Positions 34,375 through 42,982 of a DNA stretch of 53,589 nucleotides are shown piece after piece. The translations under genes and the position numbers were made by a program. Position 1 is the stretch's first letter. Each line of letters opens with the position of its first letter. This stretch comes from Acetobacteraceae bacterium (GTDB taxonomy: Bacteria; Pseudomonadota; Alphaproteobacteria; Acetobacterales; Acetobacteraceae), in assembly GCA_022842185.1 (NCBI GenBank), contig JALHQB010000029.1, forward strand, positions 1 to 53,589, in the 5' to 3' direction. The notes below the pieces were generated by a model that saw only the letters and a list, made by a program, of their open reading frames with translations, was not told the origin of the DNA and did not search any database.

Positions 34375-35067
34375 CTAGACCGTCAGCAGCGGCCGCACCG
34401 CTTCTTCCGACAGCGTGTCGGCCGGCCCTTGCAGCACGACCTCCCCGCGCACCATCACCGTGATCAGGTCCGCGAGTTCACGGGCGAAGTCGTAGTATTG
34501 TTCGACCAGCACGATCGCCATGCCGCGGTCGCGCGCCAGGTGCCGGATGACGCGCGCGATGTCCTTGATGACGGAAGGCTGGATGCCTTCGGTGGGTTCA
34601 TCGAGGATGAGCAGGCGCGGCCTGGCGCACAACGCACGCGCCAGCGCCAATTGCTGCTGCTGCCCGCCCGACAGATCCCCACCACGCCGGCGCAGGAACT
34701 GCCGCAGAATCGGAAAAAGGTCGAAGATGTCAGCCGGCACGCCCGACCCGCGCGGGGCGGCGGCGAGCGCCGTCTCCATGTTTTCCTGCACGGTCAGGAA
34801 GGGGAAGATCTCGCGGCCCTGCGGGACATAGCCGATGCCCGCGCGTGCCCGTTCGGCGGGCCCGAGGCGGGAGATGTCGCGGCCCTCCCAACTGATGCTG
34901 CCGGCCTGGATGCGTTCGAGACCCATGATCGCGCGCAGCAGCGACGACTTGCCGACACCGTTGCGGCCGAGGATGGCGGTGACCTTGCCGGGTTCCGCGG
35001 TCATGGAGACATCGCGCAGGCAACGGCTGGCGCCGTAGGACAGGTCGATGTTGGAGACGGTGAGCAT
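34375..35067 (-). CDS. urtE: urea ABC transporter ATP-binding subunit UrtE
   Basis: A 230-residue branched-chain-amino-acid-type ABC ATPase (LivF-like) with Walker A GRNGVGKSS at 34-42, GIGYVPQGREIFPFLTVQEN, signature LSGGQQQQLALARAL and Walker B LLILDEPTEGIQPSVI. The EGIQPS wording is typical of UrtE. It is last in the urtABCDE order. A 297-base gap holding a palindromic repeat separates it from urtD, which is unusual for this normally compact operon. Confidence 0.95.
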   Translation of the reverse strand: MLTVSNIDLSYGASRCLRDVSMTAEPGKVTAILGRNGVGKSSLLRAIMGLERIQAGSISWEGRDISRLGPAERARAGIGYVPQGREIFPFLTVQENMETALAAAPRGSGVPADIFDLFPILRQFLRRRGGDLSGGQQQQLALARALCARPRLLILDEPTEGIQPSVIKDIARVIRHLARDRGMAIVLVEQYYDFARELADLITVMVRGEVVLQGPADTLSEEAVRPLLTV

Positions 35068-35125
35068 GTCAGCCCCTGTCGCAGGCGGGCAGATGGGTGG
35101 TGGGGACGCTGGCGGGGTCTTGCGC

Positions 35126-35338
35126 GAAGATTGGAGGGGCGCTGCCCCTCCAAACCACCCCGCCAGGGACCAGCGGGTCCCTGGACCACGGAAAATTTGG
35201 CGCCGAGGGGAGAGGGTGCGCCGCGATGCACGCGTGACCCCGCTGCCAACCGTGGCGAGCCGGCACCAAGGAATGGTGTCCTGAGGCCCTTAGACCTTTG
35301 GTGGGGTGAGGTCCGGAGAGGGGCGACGCCCCTCTCCG
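35126..35338. repeat. two-armed palindromic element (copy 6) between urtD and urtE
   Basis: The left arm TTGGAGGGGC/GCCCCTCCAA around GCT is at 35131-35153, followed by CCACCCCGCC and CCAGGGACC-AGCG-GGTCCCTGG. The right arm has ACCTTTGG, TGGGGTGAGGT and a perfect 11-bp stem CGGAGAGGGGC/GCCCCTCTCCG around GAC at 35314-35338. It is the second copy found inside an operon and should impose structure on the urt transcript before urtE. Confidence 0.8.
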
Positions 35339-35364
35339 CATCCCGACATCGGAGCGCGGCGTGC

Positions 35365-36102
35365 TCATCGCCCGAGATACACCTCGACCACGCGCGGGTC
35401 GTTCTGCACGTGGTCGATGGACCCCTCCGACAGCAGCGTGCCTTCATGCAGCACGGTGACCTTGCAGCCCAGCGCGCGGACGAAGTCGAGGTCGTGTTCG
35501 ACGACGACAACGCTGTGCTTGCCGGCGATGCGCGCCAGCAGCTTCGCGGTGTGTTCCGTCTCGGCATCCGTCATGCCGGCGACGGGTTCGTCCACCAGCA
35601 TCAGGTCGGGGTCCTGCATCAGCATCATGCCGATCTCAAGCCACTGCTTCTGCCCGTGGGAGAGGATGCCGGCGCGGTCATGCGCGCGATCGGTCAGGCC
35701 GATTTCTGTGGTCACTTCCTCGATGCGGGTGCGGCCGCCGCCTGCCAACACCCAGCGCAGGCAGGCGATCGGACCACGCGGCGCCTTCAGCGCCAGTTCC
35801 AGATTCTCGAACACCGTCAGCGCGTCGAACACCGTCGGCTTCTGGAATTTCCGCCCGATGCCGAGATTGGCGATCGCGGCTTCGTCCATGCGCGTGAGGT
35901 CTAGATCACCGAAGGTGACAATGCCCGCGGTCGGGCGCGTCTTGCCGGTGATCACGTCCATCATCGTGGTCTTGCCCGCGCCGTTGGGGCCGATGACGGC
36001 GCGCATCTCGCCGGGCTCGACGACCAAAGCGAGATTGTTCAGCGCGCGGAAGCCATCGAAGACCACCGACACGCCATCCAGGTACAGCCGGCGGCCCCTC
36101 AT
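35365..36102 (-). CDS. urtD: urea ABC transporter ATP-binding subunit UrtD
   Basis: A 245-residue LivG-like ATPase with Walker A GPNGAGKTT (about residues 38-46), signature LSHGQKQWLEIGMML and Walker B LMLVDEPVAGMTDAE; LSHGQKQWLEIGMML is characteristic of UrtD. The start codon overlaps the urtC stop (ATGA), so a longer open frame upstream is a shadow. It powers urea import together with UrtE. Confidence 0.96.
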   Translation of the reverse strand: MRGRRLYLDGVSVVFDGFRALNNLALVVEPGEMRAVIGPNGAGKTTMMDVITGKTRPTAGIVTFGDLDLTRMDEAAIANLGIGRKFQKPTVFDALTVFENLELALKAPRGPIACLRWVLAGGGRTRIEEVTTEIGLTDRAHDRAGILSHGQKQWLEIGMMLMQDPDLMLVDEPVAGMTDAETEHTAKLLARIAGKHSVVVVEHDLDFVRALGCKVTVLHEGTLLSEGSIDHVQNDPRVVEVYLGR

Positions 36103-37193
36103 TTCGCGCGCCCCTGCAACAGGCCGACCAGCCCCTTCGGCAGGAACAGCGTGACTGCGACGAACAGCCCGCCGAGGACAAACAGCCAGAGATCCGGCGC
36201 AGCGCTGGTCAGCCAGGTTTTCAGCCCGTTCACGCTGAAGGCACCGATCACCGCGCCGACCAGCGTGCCGCGTCCGCCGACAGCGACCCAGATCACGGCT
36301 TCGATCGAATTGCCGGGGCTGAATTCGCCGGGATTGATGATGCCGACTTGCGGCACGTACAGCGCGCCGGCGATGCCCGCCATCATTGCCGAGGCGACGA
36401 AGGCGAACAGCTTGTGGCTGGTGGTGTTGTAGCCAAGGAACCGCACGCGGCTTTCGGCATCGCGGATGGCGGTCAGCACGCGGCCATACTTCGTGCCGGT
36501 GATCCACAGGCAGAACAGATACGACGCGACCAGCGCGATCAGGGATGCATAGAACAGCGAAATCCGCGCGGCGCCCGTGTTGAGCGGCATCCCGAGCAGT
36601 TCCTTGAAGTCGGTGAAGCCGTTGTTGCCGCCCAGGCCCATGTCGTTGCGGAAGAAGGCGAGCATCAGCGCGTAGGTCATCGCCTGGGTGATGATCGACA
36701 GATAGACGCCGGTGATGCGGCTGCGGAAGCACAGCCAACCCAGCACCAGCGCCAGCAGCCCAGGGATCGCCACCACCATGAGCATGGCGAAGGAGAAGTG
36801 GTTGAAGCCGAGCCAGTACCAGGGCAGTTCCTGATAGCCGAGGAAGACCATGAAGTCCGGCAGCACGGGATGTCCGTAGGACCCGCGCGGCCCGATCAGC
36901 CGCATCAGGTGCATGCCCATCGCATAGCCACCCAGCGCGAAGAAGGCGCCATGGCCGAGTGACAGGATGCCCGCATACCCCCAGGCGAGATCGAGCGACA
37001 GCGCGAGGATCGCGTAGCAGATCCACTTGCCCGATACCGAGACGAGGAAATCCGACACATGGAACACATTGTCGGCCGGCAGTTGGTTCAGCAGCGGGAA
37101 GATGGCAAGGATCGCCACCGCCGTGATCATCACGGCGCGCAGGCCGAGCCGGGCGCGCGATGGCTGTGCGGTGTCCATGGTGGTCGCGCTCAT
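36099..37193 (-). CDS. urtC: urea ABC transporter permease UrtC
   Basis: A 364-residue LivM-like inner-membrane permease with 8-10 spans. The segments LSLDLAWGYAGILSLGHGAFFALGGYAMGMHLMR and LGGNNGFTDFKELLG are typical of UrtC. It overlaps urtB and urtD by 4 bases at each end, indicating coupled translation. It forms the membrane channel with UrtB. Confidence 0.96.
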   Translation of the reverse strand: MSATTMDTAQPSRARLGLRAVMITAVAILAIFPLLNQLPADNVFHVSDFLVSVSGKWICYAILALSLDLAWGYAGILSLGHGAFFALGGYAMGMHLMRLIGPRGSYGHPVLPDFMVFLGYQELPWYWLGFNHFSFAMLMVVAIPGLLALVLGWLCFRSRITGVYLSIITQAMTYALMLAFFRNDMGLGGNNGFTDFKELLGMPLNTGAARISLFYASLIALVASYLFCLWITGTKYGRVLTAIRDAESRVRFLGYNTTSHKLFAFVASAMMAGIAGALYVPQVGIINPGEFSPGNSIEAVIWVAVGGRGTLVGAVIGAFSVNGLKTWLTSAAPDLWLFVLGGLFVAVTLFLPKGLVGLLQGRAK

Positions 37194-38761
37194 GCTTCGG
37201 CCGCCCGACCCTTTTGCGGGAACAACCCGCGCGGTCGGCGCTGGATGAACACCATCACCGCCACCAGCACGAAGACCTTGGCAAGCACGGCGCCGGCCCA
37301 GGGTTCCAGCATCTTGTTGATGACACCCAGGCCGAAGGCCGCGATCAGCGTCCCCGCCAGGCTGCCGACCCCGCCGAACACGACGACGAGGAAGCTGTCG
37401 ATGATGTAGCCGGTGCCAAGATTGGGCGAGACATTGTCGATCTGCGACAGCGCCACGCCCGCGATCCCCGCAATGCCCGAACCGAAGGCAAAGGTCAGCG
37501 CATCGACCCGTCCGGTGCGGATGCCCATGGCCGCGGCGATCGCCCGCCGCTGCGTGACGGCGCGCATTTCAAGCCCGAACCGCGTCATGCGGATCGCGGC
37601 CAGGATCAGCGCGAAGATCACCAGGGAGAAGCACAGGATCCACAGCCGGTTGGCCGTGACCGGTACGTCGAATGGTAGCATCAGCGTGCCCTGCATCCAG
37701 GGCGGGCTGATCACTTCGCGGTTCTGCGCCCCGAAGGCCAGGCGTACTGCCTGCTGGATCATCATGCCGACACCGAAGGTCAGCAGCAGCGTCTCCAGCG
37801 GGCGTCCGTACAAGTGGCGGATCAGCCCGCGTTCCATCGCCGCGCCGATCGCGGCGGTAACCAGGAACGCCATTGGCACCGCGAGCGGCAGGGACCAGGG
37901 CTGCAACCAGGGAATGTCGCGCGCCAGATCCTGAACGATAACGGTCGTGTAGGCGCCGAGCATGACGAATTCGCCATGCGCCATGTTGATCACGCCCATC
38001 ACGCCGAAGGTCACCGCGAGACCAAGCGCCGCGAGCAGCAGCACCGAACCGAGCGACAACCCCTGGAAAGCGGTCTCGGCGACGCGGCGGATCGCCAGGC
38101 GCCGGTCGATATCGGCGACGGCGGCTTCGATCTGCGGCAGCACATCCGCATTCGCGGCGCGCGCTTCGAGCAGGATGGACCGCGCCTCGGGCGAAGCCGT
38201 GGCACCCAGCGCCGTGATGCCCGCAAGCTTCGCGGCAGGATCGGATGCCACCAGGCGCGACGCGGCGAGCGCAAGCGCGATCCGTTCGCGGACGCGCGGC
38301 ACGCTCTCCCGCGCCAATGCGGCTTCGAGCAGCGGGACGTTCGCCGCATTGCGGCTGCGGAAGATCGCCTCCGCCGCGGCGAATCGTTCGTCGGGGTCTG
38401 GCGAGATGATCTGGAGTTGCCCGAGCGCGCCGCGCAGCGCACCGCGGACGCGATTGTTGATGTTGATGCGTTGCGTATCCGCTTCGGCGGCCTGCTGCGG
38501 GGCGCCGGTCGCGGCATTGACCTGCGTGGCGCCGTCGCGGATCAGCAGAGTGCCATCGGCCAGACGCAGCAGACGGCCCTCGGACAAGGCGCGCAGCGCC
38601 GGCAACGCGCGTGGATCACCCAGCGCGCCAAGCCGTTCCACCGCCTCGACCTGGGCACCGAAGCCGCCACCGAGGCCGGGCAGCGCGGTGAGGAATGCGT
38701 CCTGCGCACGCGCCGGCATTGCGGCGAGCAGCAGGAGGACAAGGACGATGATGCGTTTCAT
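37190..38761 (-). CDS. urtB: urea ABC transporter permease UrtB
   Basis: A 523-residue protein with a signal peptide (MKRIIVLVLLLLAAMPARAQ), an extra periplasmic helical N-terminal region of about 200 residues, and a LivH-like permease half with GVINMAHGEFVMLGAYT and the closing PRGLFPQKGR. The long N-terminal part is the hallmark that separates UrtB from LivH. The start at 38761 is chosen because the signal begins there; longer in-frame starts at 38782 and 38794 exist. Confidence 0.95.
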   Translation of the reverse strand: MKRIIVLVLLLLAAMPARAQDAFLTALPGLGGGFGAQVEAVERLGALGDPRALPALRALSEGRLLRLADGTLLIRDGATQVNAATGAPQQAAEADTQRININNRVRGALRGALGQLQIISPDPDERFAAAEAIFRSRNAANVPLLEAALARESVPRVRERIALALAASRLVASDPAAKLAGITALGATASPEARSILLEARAANADVLPQIEAAVADIDRRLAIRRVAETAFQGLSLGSVLLLAALGLAVTFGVMGVINMAHGEFVMLGAYTTVIVQDLARDIPWLQPWSLPLAVPMAFLVTAAIGAAMERGLIRHLYGRPLETLLLTFGVGMMIQQAVRLAFGAQNREVISPPWMQGTLMLPFDVPVTANRLWILCFSLVIFALILAAIRMTRFGLEMRAVTQRRAIAAAMGIRTGRVDALTFAFGSGIAGIAGVALSQIDNVSPNLGTGYIIDSFLVVVFGGVGSLAGTLIAAFGLGVINKMLEPWAGAVLAKVFVLVAVMVFIQRRPRGLFPQKGRAAEA

Positions 38762-38805
38762 GACGGAGCGGGCGGGGCGCATGACACGCCCCACCCAAGC
38801 CTTGC

Positions 38806-40050
38806 TCAGCCGCGGCGACGGTTGGCGTTCTCAGGGATGAAGCGCGACCAGTTCTCGGCCGGCACCACCTCGGGCGTCTTGTAGACGATGTTGAACTGAC
38901 CATCGGCCTGGATCTCGCCGATCATCACCGGCTTGGACAGGTGATGGTTCGGCAGCATCGTCTCGGTGTAGCCGGCCGGCGCGGCAAAGGTCTGCCCGAT
39001 CACCGCCGGGCGGACGGCATCGACCGCCGTGGTCCCGGCCTTGGCCACGCCCTGCGCCCACATGTTGAAGCCGGTATAGGTGGCTTCCATCGGGTCGTTG
39101 GTCACGCGGCGCGGGTTTTTGATATAGGCCTGCCACAGTGCCTTGAACTCGGTGTTCGCCGGGGACTGCACCGACATGAAGTAGTTCCACGCCGCCAGGT
39201 GGCCGACCAGCGGGCGGGTGTCGATGCCGGCCAGTTCTTCCTCGCCCACCGAGAAGGCGACGGAGGGGATGTCCTCGGCCTTGATGCCCTGGTTGCCGAG
39301 TTCACGGTAGAAGGGAACATTCGCGTCGCCGTTGATGGTGGACACGATCGCGGTCTTCTTGCCTTCACCGGCGAAGCGCTTCACGCGGGCGACGATGCCC
39401 TGCCAGTCGCTGTGACCGAAAGGCGTGTATTCCTCCATGATATCGGCATCGGTGATGCCCTTCGAATTGAGGAAGCCGCGCAGAATGCGGTTGGTGGTGC
39501 GCGGATAGACGTAATCGGTGCCGAGCAGGACGATGCGCTTGGCTTCGCCGCCATCCGGGCCCAACAGGTATTCGACGGCCGGGATCGCCTGCTGGTTGGG
39601 CGCGGCGCCGGTGTAGAAGATGTTCTTGCTCTCTTCCTCGCCCTCATACTGAACGGGGTAGAACAGCATGCCGTTCAGTTCCTCGAACACCGGCAGCACG
39701 GATTTGCGCGACACCGAGGTCCAGCAGCCGAAGGTGACATCGACCTTGTGGACCTGCAGCAGCTCACGCGCCTTTTCGGCGAATAGCGGCCAGTTCGATG
39801 CGGGATCGACCACGACCGCTTCAAGCCGCCGGCCGAGCAGACCGCCCTTGGCGTTCTGCGCTTCGACCATCATCAGCACGGTGTCGCGCAGCGCGGTCTC
39901 GGATATCGCCATGGTGCCGGACAGGGAATGCAGCACGCCCACCTTGATGGGCGCGGCCTGCGCGAAGGACGGGCGGAACGCCGGCGCGGTCAGGGCCGTG
40001 GTCAGCCCCGCCAGCGCTACGCGGCGCGTGATCTTGCTGGTCTCGGTCAT
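38806..40050 (-). CDS. urtA: urea ABC transporter periplasmic substrate-binding protein UrtA
   Basis: A 414-residue binding protein with a Tat-like signal (ITRRVALAGLTTALTAP, cleavage after FAQA) and the UrtA landmarks IKVGVLHSLSGTMAISE, FGCWTSVSRKSVLPVFEE and MLFYPVQYEGEEESKNIFYTGA. It binds urea (or a close amide such as acetamide in the FmdD relatives) and delivers it to UrtBC. It is the first gene of the operon, with a sigma-54 promoter match upstream. UrtA-type length and YPVQYEGEE make urea the best call. Confidence 0.95.
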   Translation of the reverse strand: MTETSKITRRVALAGLTTALTAPAFRPSFAQAAPIKVGVLHSLSGTMAISETALRDTVLMMVEAQNAKGGLLGRRLEAVVVDPASNWPLFAEKARELLQVHKVDVTFGCWTSVSRKSVLPVFEELNGMLFYPVQYEGEEESKNIFYTGAAPNQQAIPAVEYLLGPDGGEAKRIVLLGTDYVYPRTTNRILRGFLNSKGITDADIMEEYTPFGHSDWQGIVARVKRFAGEGKKTAIVSTINGDANVPFYRELGNQGIKAEDIPSVAFSVGEEELAGIDTRPLVGHLAAWNYFMSVQSPANTEFKALWQAYIKNPRRVTNDPMEATYTGFNMWAQGVAKAGTTAVDAVRPAVIGQTFAAPAGYTETMLPNHHLSKPVMIGEIQADGQFNIVYKTPEVVPAENWSRFIPENANRRRG

Positions 40051-40142
40051 CGGTCTCTCACCCTTATTCGTTCTGGGCGCGGGGGTTTGGGCCGTCGCTG
40101 CCGGGGATCGGCGCGCTGCCGCGTTGCGCACAAGGGTGAGGT

Positions 40143-40158
40143 AGCGAAAGCCGTGCCA
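40143..40158 (-). promoter_or_regulatory. sigma-54-type promoter of the urt operon
   Basis: On the minus strand TGGCACGGCTTTCGCT matches the sigma-54 consensus TGGCACG-N4-TTGCW in 11 of 12 defined positions, with the essential GG and GC spaced correctly. It lies about 93 bases before the urtA start, giving a predicted leader of about 80 bases. Nitrogen-controlled (NtrC) sigma-54 expression is well established for urea uptake genes in other proteobacteria, so the match fits the function. Confidence 0.65.
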
Positions 40159-40178
40159 CGGTAATCCAGGCGGGATGC

Positions 40179-40199
40179 GGGGATGTTGTATGCATCCCC
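40179..40199. promoter_or_regulatory. palindrome upstream of the urt sigma-54 promoter
   Basis: GGGGATG-N7-CATCCCC lies about 20 bases upstream of the -24 element. Its position would suit an activator or repressor site, but it does not match the usual NtrC half-site, so the factor is unknown. Confidence 0.35.
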
Positions 40200-40265
40200 A
40201 TGACGCAACGCCGCCAAAGAAGGCAGCGGGACGCATAGTTTATAGGCAGCGCGTCGAAACAAGAC

Positions 40266-40380
40266 GGGGGAGGAACACCTCCCCCGAATCCCCCTCCGTC
40301 TTTTGTCCATTGGCGCTGCCTTCGGCGTCTGGCGCCAAGTGCCAGAAAAAGGAGGGGGATCGGGGGAGTTCTCTCCCCCG
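40266..40380. repeat. facing pair of GC-rich hairpins; right one terminates the VOC gene
   Basis: GGGGGAGG-AACA-CCTCCCCC at 40266-40285 is followed on the plus strand by CCCCCTCC and CTTTT. CGGGGGAG-TTCT-CTCCCCCG at 40361-40380 is followed on the minus strand by CCCCCTCC and CTTTTTC. The two are inverted copies of one another around about 60 unique bases. The right hairpin with its T run is a good terminator for the minus-strand VOC gene ending at 40389. The left one has no plus-strand gene to end. Confidence 0.65.
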
Positions 40381-40388
40381 ACCTTCCT

Positions 40389-40781
40389 TCACCCAACGTC
40401 GCCGTAATCCGCCAGTTCCGGCAGCATCGCCTCGATGACGAAATCCACGAAGGCATCCGGCACGTCGAGGAAGAACTCGCGGTCCGAATAGGCGCCGACG
40501 CTGGCCGCGAGTCCCTGCGCCGTGAACCAGGCGGCCAGGTCGTCGAGATCCTGCTTCGGCGTATCACTCAGGAAGGACACCTGCGAACGGCGTTTGTCCT
40601 CGTCCCGTCGCGTCGTTTCGCTGCGGCTGAATTGAAGGTCGATGTTGGCCCCCGGCTGGCGCAGCCAGATCGCGCGTTCGGTGCGCCGCAGTTCGACGAA
40701 GCCGAGCCGGGTTTGCAGCATCGTCACCACCGCCTCGAAATGCCGGGCATCGAGGCGGTTGGCGACATGGTTGAACCGCAT
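40389..40781 (-). CDS. VOC superfamily (glyoxalase/dioxygenase-like) protein
   Basis: A 130-residue protein with a single vicinal-oxygen-chelate repeat pair: FNHVANRLDARHFEAVVTML at the start, LGFVELRRTERAIWLRQPG, and VSFLSDTPKQDLDDLAAWF before the C-terminal strand EFFLDVPDA. It could bind a metal and act on a small carboxylate or catechol-like compound; clear ligand residues are His4 and a C-terminal Asp/Glu only. It starts 5 bases after the NIPSNAP gene, as third gene of a Bug-NIPSNAP-VOC operon. Confidence 0.75.
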   Translation of the reverse strand: MRFNHVANRLDARHFEAVVTMLQTRLGFVELRRTERAIWLRQPGANIDLQFSRSETTRRDEDKRRSQVSFLSDTPKQDLDDLAAWFTAQGLAASVGAYSDREFFLDVPDAFVDFVIEAMLPELADYGDVG

Positions 40782-40786
40782 GGCGG

Positions 40787-41113
40787 CTACTTCACCGCGG
40801 AGAAGGACGTCGGCTGGAGGATCGCATTCGTCACATTGAGGAGGATCGGGCCATCCTTCTCCGATTCCGCACGCTTGGCGATCCATTCGGGATCGGCCTG
40901 GAAGGCGGCCCATTTCTGCTCGCGTTCGGCCAGCGATTCCCAGGCGACCAGATAGTGCAGGTCGTTGCTCGATTCCCCCACGACCGTCGTCCAGAAGCCG
41001 GCCTGGCGAATGCCATGCCGTTCCCAGAGCTTCAGCGTGACGGTGTCGAAGCGCTTGAGCAGCGCCGGCAGCCGACCCGGCAGGCAGCGATAGATGCGCA
41101 GTTCGTGGATCAT
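40787..41113 (-). CDS. NIPSNAP family protein
   Basis: A 108-residue ferredoxin-like alpha/beta barrel protein with the family start MIHELRIYRCLPGRLPALLKRF and YLVAWESLAEREQKWAAFQADPEW. Bacterial NIPSNAP proteins occur in degradation gene clusters, but have no settled activity. It starts 13 bases after the stop of the Bug gene and is followed 5 bases later by the VOC gene. The start at 41113 is set by the conserved first strand. Confidence 0.88.
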   Translation of the reverse strand: MIHELRIYRCLPGRLPALLKRFDTVTLKLWERHGIRQAGFWTTVVGESSNDLHYLVAWESLAEREQKWAAFQADPEWIAKRAESEKDGPILLNVTNAILQPTSFSAVK

Positions 41114-41126
41114 GTGGCGTTTTCCT

Positions 41127-42092
41127 TCACTCGGCTGTTGCGCCGGAGGCGCGGATGATGGGAATCCAGATGCCGAACTGCTCGTCCCAGAACGCGGCAG
41201 TTTCCGCGGCGCCAAGGCCGCGCGGCTCGACGCCGAGATCAATCATGCGCTGGCGCGTCGCGGGTGTCGCGATGGCATTGCGCAGCGCAGTTTCCAGCCG
41301 CGCGACGATGGGCGCGGGTGTCCCGGTTGCCACGAAGACGCTGTGCCAGTTGCTGGTCTGGTATCCCGGCAGCCCGGCTTCGGCGGCGGTCGGCACCTCA
41401 GGCAGGGCGGGGCTGCGCGTGGCGCTCGCCATCGCCAGGGCGCGCACCTGGCCACCGCGCACCAGCGCGACATAAGGCGGCAGCGTATCCACCATCATCT
41501 GCACCGTGCCGGCCGCCAGGTCCGCCAGTGCCGGGCCTGATCCGCGATAGGGCACATGCACCATCTCGACGCCAATGGCATTGGCGAACATGTGGCCCGA
41601 CAGGTGGACGACGGTGCCGGGGCCGGAGCTGGCATAGGTGATGCGGCCCGGATTGGCGCGCACCAGGGCGATGAATTCCTGCAACGTCTGCGCCGGCACG
41701 CGGGGATTGACGACGATGATGTTCGGCACCGTGCCCACCAGCCCGACCGGCGTGAAGGCGCGGCGCAGGTCGAACGGCATGGACCGGTACAGCCCCGCAT
41801 TCATCACGGCCGACGACAGGGTGTGGAAGACGATTGTGTAGCCATCCGCAGGTGCGGCAAGCACTGCCTGCGACCCGATGATGCCGCCGCTGCCGCCGCG
41901 GTTCTCCACCACCACCGGCTGGCCGAGTTGCTCGGACATGGCCTGTGCCGTGATGCGCCCGACGACATCGGCGGCACCGCCCGGCGCGAAGGGGATGACC
42001 ATGCGAATGGCGCGGTCTGGATAGGTTCCGTGCTGCGCACGCGCCGGCAGGGCTGCGAGCAGCAAGGCAAGGCAGGCAATGATGGGACGCAT
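41127..42092 (-). CDS. Bug/TctC-type periplasmic solute-binding protein
   Basis: A 321-residue receptor with signal peptide MRPIIACLALLLAALPARAQ and landmarks RAIRMVIPFAPGGAADVVGRI, VVVENRGGSGGIIG and VHVPYRGSGPALADLAAG. It is first in an operon with NIPSNAP and VOC genes, whose products may process the imported compound. The start at 42092 is set by the signal peptide. It is divergent from the binding protein at 42249 across 156 bases. Confidence 0.92.
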   Translation of the reverse strand: MRPIIACLALLLAALPARAQHGTYPDRAIRMVIPFAPGGAADVVGRITAQAMSEQLGQPVVVENRGGSGGIIGSQAVLAAPADGYTIVFHTLSSAVMNAGLYRSMPFDLRRAFTPVGLVGTVPNIIVVNPRVPAQTLQEFIALVRANPGRITYASSGPGTVVHLSGHMFANAIGVEMVHVPYRGSGPALADLAAGTVQMMVDTLPPYVALVRGGQVRALAMASATRSPALPEVPTAAEAGLPGYQTSNWHSVFVATGTPAPIVARLETALRNAIATPATRQRMIDLGVEPRGLGAAETAAFWDEQFGIWIPIIRASGATAE

Positions 42093-42248
42093 GGGTTGGT
42101 TCCTCCCCGTTCCAGCGAGCATGGCGCGTCGGCGCACGACGCGCCAGCCGTGGGTCGGCGGCCGGCGCCGGCCCCTTCGGACGACCGCCCGGGTTGCCGG
42201 CGCGATGCGCGCGCCCTCTACTGCGGCGAACGGAAACGGAAGCCGCCC

Positions 42249-42974
42249 ATGTCACCCGAGATCATCGCCCAACTCGCCCCGCACGGCCTGCTGCGCGCCG
42301 GCATCAACCTCAGCAACTTCCTGCTCGTCACCGGGCGCGACGCGCATGGCAGCCCGGAGGGCGTTTCGCCTGACATGGCGCGCGCCGTGGCGGAACGTTT
42401 GGGCGTGGCGGTCCGGCTTGTGCCCTACAGCTCTCCGGGGCTGCTGGCCGATGCGGTCGGCACCGATGAGTGGGACATCGGGCTGATCGGGGCGGAACCG
42501 CAGCGCGCGGAAAAGATTGCCTTTTCCGCCGCCTATGCGGAGATCGAGGCCACCTATCTCGTGCCGGCGGGTTCGCCCATCGCGACCATCGCCGATGTAG
42601 ACCGACCCGGCGTGCGCGTCGCCAGCTCGGCGCGCTCCGCCTATGATCTGTGGCTGGAACGCAATCTGAAGCAGGCGACGCTGGTGCGGGCCGAAGGCCT
42701 GGACGGTGCGCTGAAGCTGTTCACCGAGCAGAAGCTCGAGGCGCTGTCCGGGCTGCGGCCGCGCCTGCTGAAGGATGTCGAGGCCTTGCCGGGCGCGCGC
42801 ATCCTGGACGGTCAGTTCAGCGCCGTGCAGCAGGCCATCGGCACCGCCCGCGCCAATACCGCCGCCGCCGACTTCCTTCGCGATTTCGTCGAGGAAGCGA
42901 AAGCGAGCGGCCTGGTGGCACGTCTGATCGAAAAGCACGGCGTGCGCGGATTGTCGGTGGCGCCGGCGGCGTAG
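42249..42974 (+). CDS. family 3 ABC-type substrate-binding domain protein lacking a signal peptide
   Basis: A 241-residue protein with the extracellular solute-binding family 3 layout: LRAGINLSNFLLVTGRD, GVSPDMARAVAERLGVAVRLVPY, WDIGLIGAEPQRAEKIAFSAAYAEIEATYLVP, then the closing FVEEAKASGLVARLIEKHGV. Such domains bind amino acids or related acids in the periplasm. Here the reading frame starts MSPEIIAQLAPHGLLRAG with no signal peptide, and no upstream in-frame segment supplies one, so it may be cytoplasmic. It stands alone; a hairpin at 42983 terminates it. Confidence 0.82.
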   Translation: MSPEIIAQLAPHGLLRAGINLSNFLLVTGRDAHGSPEGVSPDMARAVAERLGVAVRLVPYSSPGLLADAVGTDEWDIGLIGAEPQRAEKIAFSAAYAEIEATYLVPAGSPIATIADVDRPGVRVASSARSAYDLWLERNLKQATLVRAEGLDGALKLFTEQKLEALSGLRPRLLKDVEALPGARILDGQFSAVQQAIGTARANTAAADFLRDFVEEAKASGLVARLIEKHGVRGLSVAPAA

Positions 42975-42982
42975 AACAGATC

